DNA from: Deltaproteobacteria bacterium
GTDB taxonomy: Bacteria > Desulfobacterota > Desulfobacteria > Desulfobacterales > Desulfosalsimonadaceae
Reading direction: 5' to 3'
Assembly (NCBI GenBank): GCA_013151835.1
Contig: JAADHK010000087.1
Span: 8,071-43,036, forward strand
DNA: 34,966 nucleotides
This document shows positions 7,789 through 14,864 of this stretch, piece after piece. The position numbers were made by a program, and so were the translations under genes. The notes below the pieces were generated by a model. It did no database searches. It saw nothing but the letters and a program-made list of their open reading frames with translations, and was not told where the DNA came from. Positions within the stretch are counted from its first letter, which is position 1. Every line of letters starts with the position of its first letter.

Positions 7789-7803
7789 ATTGCGGCAATG
7801 ATA

Positions 7804-7832
7804 TTGACTCGGGGAATGGAAAGACTTACGCT
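7804..7832 (+). promoter_or_regulatory. Possible promoter of the DUF362 gene
   Basis: TTGACT (7804-7809), 17-base spacer, TACGCT (7827-7832), about 50 bases before the ATG at 7885. It suggests the DUF362 gene can be transcribed apart from the dehydrogenase gene. Confidence 0.35.
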
Positions 7833-7884
7833 ATGCAAGGCTTGAAGACATGCATAGACGATAAACGAACAAGGAGATCTGTAA

Positions 7885-9210
7885 ATGGGAAAAAAACGCG
7901 TTGCCATCGTCAGATATGAGAAACCCTATGATTCGGTGAAAAAGGCCGTGGAAATGTCGGACGGACTCTCTGAAATGCCGTCAAACGCAAAGGTTTTTAT
8001 CAAGCCCAACATTGTATTCTGGACAAAGGCGGTCGCCTTTCCCAAGTGGGGGGTGATCACCACATCCAGGGTGATCGAGGACATGGTGGTGATCTTAAAA
8101 GAACACGGGATCGATGATATCACCATCGGCGAGGGCGTGGTGGCCGCGCCAAAGGATATTGAAACTCCGGCCCACGCGTTTGCCACCCTCGGCTACGAGA
8201 CCCTGCACAAGCGCTACGGCGTGAAATATATCAATGTCATGCAGCGGCCCTTTGAGGAGATTGATCTGGGAGACGGGATCAGCCTCAAGTTCAACACCGA
8301 TATCATGAACAGCGATTTCGTGGTGGACCTTCCGGCCATGAAATCCCATAACCAGACCGTGGTGAGCCTGGGGATCAAAAATCTCAAGGGAACGATAAAC
8401 ATCCCGTCGCGCAAGAAGTGCCACAATGCCGATATCCAAAGGGATCTCCATTACCACGTGGCCCGGCTTGCGGACGGCATGCCACCGATCTTCACGCTCA
8501 TAGACGGCATTTACTCCCTTGAGCGGGGGCCGGGATTTGACGGCAGGATGCGCAGGAGCAATATCCTGATCGCGTCTTCGGACATTATTGCCGCCGACAT
8601 GGTGGGCGCAAACGTCCTTGGATACCGGGCCGACGAGGTCCCCCACCTCGTCCACGCCGCAAAAAACCACGCAAGACCCACGGATCTTTCGGACATCGAG
8701 GTGGTGGGCGAAAAGATCGAAGATGTCGCGTCGGTGCATGAATACGATTTCGCATACTCCGACGAAAAAGACGGCAACATGCCGGCACCTCTTGCAAAAC
8801 AGGGAATCAAGGGACTTTTCTACCGCAAGTACGATACGACCATGTGCACCTATTGTTCGGGCTTAAACGGGCTCGTCCTTTCTGCGATACGGTTTGCGTG
8901 GAAGGGAGAGCCCTGGGACGGGGTCGAGATACTCACCGGAAAACGTCTGAAGCCGACGCCGGGCATGAAAAAGACGATCCTGCTGGGACGGTGCATGTAC
9001 AACGCCAATAAGGACAACCCCGACATAAACGAGATGATCGCGATAAAAGGCTGCCCGCCGAATCCGAAAGATATCGTCGATGCATTGAACAAGGCCGGAA
9101 TCGCGGCAGACCACGGGCTGTTCGATCAGGCCGACACACTGCCCGGGTTTTTCATGGACCGGTACAAGGACAAGCCTGAATTCGACGAATCGTTCTTCCG
9201 GGTGGAGTAA
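7885..9210 (+). CDS. DUF362 domain-containing protein
   Basis: 441 residues with the DUF362 pattern: KVFIKPNIV near residue 37, TIGEG, then SDFVVDLPAMKSH and LGIKNLKGTIN, and ADMVGANVLGY. Cysteines cluster in the C-terminal third (CTYC, LLGRCMYNAN, KGCPPNP), which may bind iron-sulfur or another metal; there is no clear CxxCxxC ferredoxin motif. The biochemical function of this subgroup is not established, though such genes often sit among fatty-acid and aromatic-acid genes in sulfate reducers (family knowledge). AAGGAG lies eight bases before the ATG. The last 85 bases overlap the end of the convergent phosphonopyruvate decarboxylase frame. Confidence 0.85.
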   Translation: MGKKRVAIVRYEKPYDSVKKAVEMSDGLSEMPSNAKVFIKPNIVFWTKAVAFPKWGVITTSRVIEDMVVILKEHGIDDITIGEGVVAAPKDIETPAHAFATLGYETLHKRYGVKYINVMQRPFEEIDLGDGISLKFNTDIMNSDFVVDLPAMKSHNQTVVSLGIKNLKGTINIPSRKKCHNADIQRDLHYHVARLADGMPPIFTLIDGIYSLERGPGFDGRMRRSNILIASSDIIAADMVGANVLGYRADEVPHLVHAAKNHARPTDLSDIEVVGEKIEDVASVHEYDFAYSDEKDGNMPAPLAKQGIKGLFYRKYDTTMCTYCSGLNGLVLSAIRFAWKGEPWDGVEILTGKRLKPTPGMKKTILLGRCMYNANKDNPDINEMIAIKGCPPNPKDIVDALNKAGIAADHGLFDQADTLPGFFMDRYKDKPEFDESFFRVE

Positions 9211-10343
9211 AGAAGTTTATCCCCGCCCGTGCCGACCCGTTTCATAAAATGTTCCCTGATTTCCCGGCAGGAATACTCGTCGGATATCCTGCAGCGGCCC
9301 TTGCCTTCAACGCCGTTGATTAAAATATGCACGAACGCCGGGCCCGGGGATTTTAATAAAGAGGTGAACCCGCTTTTCAAATCATCTTCATTGTCTACCC
9401 GGCAGGTGTTCAAATAGCCACACCCCCTGGCCACTGCGCATAGGTCGATACTGCCGGAGACTGTTGGCTGGCCGCCGGTTGAAGCATAACAGCCATTATC
9501 CAGAACAGCGTGTATCAACCGCGAACCGCCAGCCTCACCAACGGAGGCCATTGCCCCCAGGTGCATTAGACAACCGCCGTCGCCATCCAGGACAATGGCC
9601 TTCGAGTGATCATCAAGAGCCCTCCCGATCCCCAGGGCTACCGGGAGGGCATGCCCCATAGAGCCGAGCATGTAAAAAGGCGGATTTTTATTTCCTTCTT
9701 TTTTCCCGGACAGATTATGAAAGACCTCGCGGCTGATAAACCCGTTTGTGGTGACGAAACAAGCCTCATCACCGCATGCGCTCATGATAATGTCCACGGC
9801 CCTGCACCTGGTCATGGCGGAACACGAACCCGGGAAAAGAGGCGCTGACTTTTCCACCAGGCCCTTTTTCAGCACCAGGGCCACAGGAGAGCGGCTCTTT
9901 TTGACGAGATCAACAACCGCACCGATTTCATCCTGATAATTGCCTTGCGTTAAAACACGATAAGGGACATCAAAGGTTTTGAGTATCCGCTCCAGTTCGC
10001 CGCCCATGACATAATGTTCGGGCGCGTCGTTAATTCCAGGTTCCCCCCGCCAGGATATAAGGTAGACAGCCGGAATTTTGTATATCTGGTTTAAAGAAGT
10101 GAGACAGTTTAAGGTATTGCAAAACCCGGAGTTCTGCATGAGCACCATGGGGATTTGCCCGGTTGCAAGGTAAGACCCCGCAGCAATCCCCATGGCCACA
10201 GCCTCGTTTACCGGGTTTATGACCTCGCATGACGGGTCGTTTGAAAGCCCGGATATTACCGGTGCCAGGATTGAACAGGGCACCTCGACATAGGGGCCGA
10301 TTTCATGTTTCTTAAATTCTCTTATTAAAAGTTCCGCTTTCAT
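9126..10343 (-). CDS. Phosphonopyruvate decarboxylase (thiamine-diphosphate enzyme)
   Basis: 405 residues. The N-terminal half has the conserved glutamate region NPVNEAVAMGIAAG; the C-terminal half has the thiamine diphosphate and Mg motif GDGGCLM with LDNGCYASTGG downstream. The layout fits phosphonopyruvate decarboxylase (Ppd/AepY/Fom2), which turns phosphonopyruvate into phosphonoacetaldehyde and CO2, the step that makes PEP mutase practical. Sulfopyruvate decarboxylase is the nearest alternative, but the PEP mutase gene eight bases upstream decides for phosphonate. The homologous part seems to end near FMKRV (about residue 370); the last 35 residues run antisense into the 3' end of the DUF362 gene and look like read-through into foreign sequence. 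Last gene of the operon. Confidence 0.9.
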   Translation of the reverse strand: MKAELLIREFKKHEIGPYVEVPCSILAPVISGLSNDPSCEVINPVNEAVAMGIAAGSYLATGQIPMVLMQNSGFCNTLNCLTSLNQIYKIPAVYLISWRGEPGINDAPEHYVMGGELERILKTFDVPYRVLTQGNYQDEIGAVVDLVKKSRSPVALVLKKGLVEKSAPLFPGSCSAMTRCRAVDIIMSACGDEACFVTTNGFISREVFHNLSGKKEGNKNPPFYMLGSMGHALPVALGIGRALDDHSKAIVLDGDGGCLMHLGAMASVGEAGGSRLIHAVLDNGCYASTGGQPTVSGSIDLCAVARGCGYLNTCRVDNEDDLKSGFTSLLKSPGPAFVHILINGVEGKGRCRISDEYSCREIREHFMKRVGTGGDKLLYSTRKNDSSNSGLSLYRSMKNPGSVSA

Positions 10344-10351
10344 ATCTTTCT

Positions 10352-11962
10352 TTAAGAAAAGACCGCGCAGGCGTTTTTATAGTCCTCAAAGGTATGGATT
10401 TCCATCCACCCGCCGGTCACCTCGTAAACAAGCACCTCATGGTTTTTCTCCACCAGGCATTGAATAAAATCGGCAAACGATATTGTCTCCCCAAGGTTCG
10501 ATGCCTTATATTCATCGACAAGAAGGCGCATCCCCTTTTTCGATAAAAGGGCAAGCCCGACAAACTCGCAATCCCCTTCCTGTTCGGATATATCATCGCC
10601 TATCTTTTTTACGATATTCTTCCGGTTGGTATCGATCGTGCGGTGGCCATCCTGAAAGGGATTATCGGTGACAATAAGCTCAAGCTTCTTATTGCGGTAG
10701 CTTGTCTTTTTATAGCTACGGTCGCCCACCAGGATAATATCGGCTTCCTTTTTGAGAAGATTTTCCAACAAGCAGCAGTCGATGATGATGTCTGAATAGA
10801 GGATCAGGTTCTTATCCGCGATTTCATCAACACCCTGCATCACCGAATACATAATTCCGGTTGTTTTAAATTCCCTGTTATCCACGACTCCGGCACCGTC
10901 TATGATCACCCGAGCGGCCTGATAACCCGCAACCACGCTTACATCCTGAACGCCTGCTATATTAAGCGTCTCTATGTTTCGCTGGAGCAGGGATTTTCCG
11001 TTTATATCGAGCATGCCAACCGGCCGGTCCTCCACAAGGGAGCGCAGGGAATCGTCAACCTTATACCCTGCTGCGGGTATGATGGCCTTTACACTCCCGA
11101 GTCCGGTTTTAAGAAACTTCTTTTCGTTATGCTTCATGGCGTACATGCCCTGCAGCCGGAAGACCTCGTCCATGGAAACGATTTTATCGTCTATGCCTGA
11201 TTTCCCATGTTTTTCAATCCGGTTTAACACCGATTGCATGCTTTTAATCGCCGCCCGCAGACCGTGATTTGCGTAGATGACTATATTTATGCCGAGCGCT
11301 TCCATGTCGGCTTCATCGATATGAAAGGTAGTGGGACAGATGAGCAGCGGGGCTTTTTTGTCCCAGTCTCTGCAGAACTCGATAATCTCGTCCGGCCTAT
11401 CTGATTTGGAGTGGATGAAGATGGCGTCCGCCCCGGCATCGACGTAGGCATGCGCCCTTTTTAATGCCTCCCCATGGCCCCAGCCCGCGATTAACGCCTC
11501 GACCCGGGCAAAAACCATGAACGCATCCGTATTTCCGGCATTTTTCGCGGCCATTATCTTGCCCACGAACTCCGCAATCGGAGCCAGATCCTGCCGTCCC
11601 GAGATAAAACTGTTGACCTTGGGAAACTTCTTGTCTTCAATACACACGGCATTGACACCGGCTGCTTCAAACCTTTTTACCATATGCATGACATTGTTGG
11701 AGTTCCCAAAACCGGTGTCACAATCGGCGATCACCGGTATGGAGACTGCGTGCGCCATCTCGGATGAGGCGTTTAAAAAATCGGTCATGGTCAGGATATT
11801 GGCATCCGGCACCGCATGAGAGGTTGATATTTCAAGACCCGACGCCCAAACCCCCTCAAACCCGGCCTCTTCCACCAGTTTGGCGGTAAGCCCGTTATGC
11901 GCTCCAACGATCCTGATCAACCGGCCCTGTCCGATATGTTCTTTAAGTGTATTTCTGTTCAT
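10352..11962 (-). CDS. PEP phosphomutase fused to a PntC-like nucleotidyltransferase
   Basis: About 536 residues from the ATG at 11962 (MNRNTLKEHI), 19 bases after the stop of the radical SAM gene; the frame is open further upstream but inside that gene. Residues 1-290 form the isocitrate-lyase-like PEP mutase: GVWASGLEISTSHAVPDAN, IADCDTGFGN, and the diagnostic EDKKFPKVNS loop. PEP mutase makes the C-P bond of phosphonopyruvate. Residues from about 300 form a sugar-phosphate-type nucleotidyltransferase (AIIPAAG, MLDINGKSLLQR, YSDIIID, CEFVGLALL, GGWMEIHTFEDY) like PntC, which activates 2-aminoethylphosphonate with CTP, and the fusion type is known from phosphonate gene clusters. The signature is unusual: no GxGxR follows AAG, and the PK lysine is replaced in DRPVGML. 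The nucleotide and substrate are inferred. Confidence 0.9.
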   Translation of the reverse strand: MNRNTLKEHIGQGRLIRIVGAHNGLTAKLVEEAGFEGVWASGLEISTSHAVPDANILTMTDFLNASSEMAHAVSIPVIADCDTGFGNSNNVMHMVKRFEAAGVNAVCIEDKKFPKVNSFISGRQDLAPIAEFVGKIMAAKNAGNTDAFMVFARVEALIAGWGHGEALKRAHAYVDAGADAIFIHSKSDRPDEIIEFCRDWDKKAPLLICPTTFHIDEADMEALGINIVIYANHGLRAAIKSMQSVLNRIEKHGKSGIDDKIVSMDEVFRLQGMYAMKHNEKKFLKTGLGSVKAIIPAAGYKVDDSLRSLVEDRPVGMLDINGKSLLQRNIETLNIAGVQDVSVVAGYQAARVIIDGAGVVDNREFKTTGIMYSVMQGVDEIADKNLILYSDIIIDCCLLENLLKKEADIILVGDRSYKKTSYRNKKLELIVTDNPFQDGHRTIDTNRKNIVKKIGDDISEQEGDCEFVGLALLSKKGMRLLVDEYKASNLGETISFADFIQCLVEKNHEVLVYEVTGGWMEIHTFEDYKNACAVFS

Positions 11963-11981
11963 GGCATCAACCTGGAGCCCC

Positions 11982-13190
11982 CTATTTCTTGCCAGTGCGC
12001 CAGCATGCGGGATCGCCTTCAAAAAAGGCCTCCGGGTCCAATTTGAAAGCATCGTATTCCCCTTTATCGTTGAAGGCGGAATCATCATATGCACGGGTCC
12101 TGCATCCGTAACACTTCTCCTCGCTGCTTAAAGGGCAATTTTCCGGCGAGCATTTATTGTTTTCATGAAGTTCGGAATAGATATTCCTGAATTTCTTCAC
12201 CTTGTCCGAACTAACGATGTCTTTAAACGAATCCTTGCGTATATCGCCGAGCGCCCAATGATCCGGGGCTTCCGAGCAAGGCACCACGATTCCGTCGGCC
12301 CTCACATGCACCCCGGCAAGATGACGTGAGCAGGCCTTGTTTTCTACCCAGGGACTTTCCGCCTTCCAGTGAATGCCAAACTCCGAACCGTCTATGGCGG
12401 CCAGCCTTTCAAACAGGTCTTTAATGTCTGCCGAGTTTAAGGTCCCGCCGGATGGTTTGCCGCATAACATGATTGAATGGTTTTTCTTTGCGGTCCCATG
12501 AACATGCACCGGTATCACAAAGGGTTTGAAATTGTTTTTACGGGACCATCGGAAGACGTCGGGTACCCCGTCGTAATTCAGCTTTGTCACAACCGTATTT
12601 GTGGAAATCCGGGGCATGTCCTCGCGGCCGTAACCGACTTCCAGCAGGTTGTAAAACCCCTGCATCATTTTTTTTGAACCGCCCGGTGTATCCAAAAGCT
12701 TGTCCTGAATATCCGTGTCCATGGAATCGAGCTTGCAGCACAGGGCAATCCCCATATCAGCCAGCTTTTTAGCCTTTTTTTTGGTTATCATGGCCACATC
12801 GGTGAAGCTTACCATGTCCAGGGGCAGATTTTGCCCGGCAAATAAATCCCTGGCATAACCGACAAGGTGAAAAAATGCGCTTTCTTCCTTGCCCTTCCAA
12901 TCCGGCGGGCTCCAGACCAGGGGCTCTCCCCCCTGCATGTTGATGACTTTAACCCCGAGCCCGGCCGATTCATCAACGATATTTTTCGCTTCCGCCATTG
13001 TCAACTGATTGGTCCTTCTCGGCCCACCCTCGGCATAGCAGTATAAGCAATGAAAATTGCACTTCTGGGTAACCATAATATCAACGGATATAAGCTCGGT
13101 CCCCTGCGCCTTCAGCCTCTCGATAATATCCCTGGTCAAACCCGCCATTCCCGGAAACAGGGTTATATTTTCCGTATTTCTTTCATCCAT
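11982..13190 (-). CDS. Radical SAM/SPASM-domain enzyme of the phosphonate operon
   Basis: 402 residues from the ATG at 13190, which has AAGAGGG before it; the frame extends to a TTG at 13211. The radical SAM cluster is C44-x3-C48-x2-C51 (CNFHCLYC), with GGEPL for SAM binding. The C-terminal third has SPASM-type cysteines for auxiliary clusters: ACSRHLAG, VVPCSEAP, and KCSPENCPLSSEEKCYGC. SPASM proteins include peptide maturases and small-molecule enzymes. No precursor peptide gene is visible nearby, and there is no B12-binding domain, so a P-methylase of the PhpK type is unlikely. It sits between the transporter and the PEP mutase, only 13 and 19 bases from them, so its substrate is probably a phosphonate or the molecule that receives it. 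Exact reaction unknown. Confidence 0.85.
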   Translation of the reverse strand: MDERNTENITLFPGMAGLTRDIIERLKAQGTELISVDIMVTQKCNFHCLYCYAEGGPRRTNQLTMAEAKNIVDESAGLGVKVINMQGGEPLVWSPPDWKGKEESAFFHLVGYARDLFAGQNLPLDMVSFTDVAMITKKKAKKLADMGIALCCKLDSMDTDIQDKLLDTPGGSKKMMQGFYNLLEVGYGREDMPRISTNTVVTKLNYDGVPDVFRWSRKNNFKPFVIPVHVHGTAKKNHSIMLCGKPSGGTLNSADIKDLFERLAAIDGSEFGIHWKAESPWVENKACSRHLAGVHVRADGIVVPCSEAPDHWALGDIRKDSFKDIVSSDKVKKFRNIYSELHENNKCSPENCPLSSEEKCYGCRTRAYDDSAFNDKGEYDAFKLDPEAFFEGDPACWRTGKK

Positions 13191-13203
13191 TGTTAAAGCC
13201 CTC

Positions 13204-14079
13204 TTAACCAAAAGCGGTTATTAAAAAAATACCACAAAAAATAATTAATGAACCCACAAACCTGACCTTCCCGTATTTTTCATCAAGAAACCTGATACCA
13301 TACAACACGCCAAAAACAACACTTATCTGCCGCAAAGAGACAATATAGGCAACCTTGGAAATACGAAACGCATACAATATCAAGATATAAGAGGAAAACT
13401 CAAGTATGGCCGCAAGGGTTATCCGGTACTTGTCCCTTGCCAATATCTCAAAATACCTGCCGCGCCTTTCTTTTAAAAATAAAAAATAAATCAAAAATAA
13501 AAATCCGGAAAAAGCGAACATCAGATAAAAGAACAAAACCGGGTGCAGCATCAACACCCCCTTTTTATCGACAATAGCATAACAGGCCGAGGAGAAGGCA
13601 GTCAAAACCGCAACCACCATAACCTTAGTATCGATATTGCGAAACATTTGCTTAAAAAAAGAGAAAGACAAGGTTTTCTGATGAATGATCAGCACACCGG
13701 CCATGACGATAATAACACCAATAGCCGCCGTCAACGAAGGGATTTCCTTTAAAAAAACAAACCCCATTAAAAGCACGAATATCGGCGACGACCTCACAAT
13801 CGGGTATGTCAGGGACATGTCCGCCAATTCATAAGTCCTGCATAAAAAAACCTGATAGAAAAAATGCGCAAAAGCGGAGAGGATAACAAAAAACCATCCT
13901 GAAAGGTCAATCGAACTTACAGGATATAAGATTAATATAAAGCTGAATAATACGGTATAGATAAGATGTATATTTAAATAGAAGACAACCTTGTCGTCGC
14001 TTTTTTTTAAAAGCATATTCCAGAGGGGATGTATGATTCCCGAGAGGATTACCAGTATAAAGCTTACCTTTGTTATCAT
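13204..14079 (-). CDS. EamA/DMT-superfamily transporter of the phosphonate operon
   Basis: 291 residues, about ten hydrophobic helices in two repeats of the EamA fold (for example IIHPLWNMLLKKS near residue 15, YPIVRSSPIFVLL near 92, FSSACYAIVDKKG at the start of the second half, SLRQISVVFGVLYG near 250). DMT transporters move small metabolites or act as lipid-carrier flippases; the substrate cannot be read. The gene is richer in A and T than its neighbours, with several A/T runs, which hints at transfer. It is the first gene of the operon; a consensus -35 lies at 14160-14165. AGGA stands nine bases before the ATG. Export of a phosphonate, or flipping of a phosphonate-decorated lipid, are the likely roles by context. 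Confidence 0.85.
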   Translation of the reverse strand: MITKVSFILVILSGIIHPLWNMLLKKSDDKVVFYLNIHLIYTVLFSFILILYPVSSIDLSGWFFVILSAFAHFFYQVFLCRTYELADMSLTYPIVRSSPIFVLLMGFVFLKEIPSLTAAIGVIIVMAGVLIIHQKTLSFSFFKQMFRNIDTKVMVVAVLTAFSSACYAIVDKKGVLMLHPVLFFYLMFAFSGFLFLIYFLFLKERRGRYFEILARDKYRITLAAILEFSSYILILYAFRISKVAYIVSLRQISVVFGVLYGIRFLDEKYGKVRFVGSLIIFCGIFLITAFG

Positions 14080-14137
14080 GCCGGGTGGTCCTGTTCATAG
14101 GTGTTAACTGACCGTCTCAAAATACCCTTATAAAAAC

Positions 14138-14165
14138 ATATTGCATGAATCCACCCATGTGTCAA
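14138..14165 (-). promoter_or_regulatory. Promoter of the phosphonate operon
   Basis: On the minus strand a consensus TTGACA (14160-14165), a 16-base spacer and CAATAT (14138-14143); TATGTT at 14135-14140 with 19 bases is an alternative -10. Transcription would start near 14130, about 50 bases before the transporter ATG. Confidence 0.5.
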
Positions 14166-14384
14166 CGCGGAAAATCATTTAATATTACAATGTGTTATTC
14201 TGTGTATCGCGGCCGTTTCCGGTCTTGATTCAAGGGACTGATAAGACGGGGGTACAATATCAAAAATCACCAACCACGCCCATAGGACGTGGTATGATGA
14301 AACCCCCTCGAAGGGGGCAAAAGACATCGTTTTTCTTGTAGATCATATCTAAACGTCAGGAACATAGTCTTCCTGAAAGGCTAT

Positions 14385-14511
14385 GAACATCGAACGTTCA
14401 ACATCGAATTTTGAATAAGGTATTTTGTATATTCTATAAAGTATAAATTTAACAGAGCGAAGCGATATCATTATTCGATGTTCAACGTTGGACGTTCGAT
14501 GTTGGGCGTTC
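14385..14511. repeat. Inverted repeat with AACATCGAA units
   Basis: The left arm (14385-14409) has two direct AACATCGAA units around CGTTC. The right arm (14473-14511) carries the reverse complement TTCGATGTT twice. The best 19-base pairing has two mismatches by eye. An A+T-rich spacer of about 60 bases lies between the arms. No transposase is present. Confidence 0.7.
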
Positions 14512-14679
14512 AAAAAATGCATTATTATACAGGTATGGCATATATTTATTGTCGCCGGAACGGTAGAACCTCATGGGGTCGCACGGGCATAGCCCGTAGT
14601 TTAATTAAAAGCAATTAATTCTTTTGAGTTTTCTTGACCGACAATACCCCATCTGCTATTCATTTTAATACCCAATCTT

Positions 14680-14849
14680 GATGGCGTCGTAAAAAGTCCC
14701 ATCTACTGCGTTGTAGCGGGTCGCGAAATGCTCGGAATACTATATGTATGCCTCCGCTTTCGCGACACGCGACACCACTACGCCTTGTATATGGAACTTT
14801 CTACTTAGCCATCTTTACGGGGGTGCCTGACTTTTTACGAGATCATCAA
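14680..14849. repeat. Long palindromic repeat element, copy C
   Basis: Begins GATGGCGTCGTAAAAAGTCC and ends GACTTTTTACGAGATCATC. The inner stem GTCGCGAAA pairs with TTTCGCGAC. Its first 42 bases are identical, inverted, to the first 42 bases of the window. It lies directly upstream of pckA, which has its own ribosome site just after the element, so the pckA promoter is either inside the element or upstream of it. Confidence 0.8.
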
Positions 14850-14864
14850 TCTTAAGGAGGAAGG

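Larger units (their letters stand above)
14080..14679. other. Gene-free repeat-rich region upstream of the phosphonate operon
   Basis: I see no gene here. It holds the operon promoter (14138-14165), short hairpins ACCACG/CGTGGT (about 14273-14293) and CCCCCT/AGGGGG (14303-14317), a larger inverted repeat (14385-14511), and GGGCATAGCCC near 14590, then palindromic repeat copy C. The A+T content is higher than in the flanking genes. Such accumulation of small palindromes is typical of a non-coding junction between transferred segments. Confidence 0.6.

Noticed and set aside
8095-8739. Open frame of 214 codons antisense to the DUF362 gene
   Set aside because: Shadow of a conserved gene; no ribosome site and no recognisable domain.
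13191-13211. Upstream TTG start for the radical SAM/SPASM gene, overlapping the transporter gene
   Set aside because: The ATG at 13190 has a clear AAGAGGG site eight bases upstream; the added residues show no conservation that I can recognise.
14303-14317. GC-rich hairpin CCCCCT/AGGGGG as a terminator
   Set aside because: No gene reads into it from either side within a sensible distance, and it is followed by only three T on the minus strand; kept only as part of the repeat-rich region.
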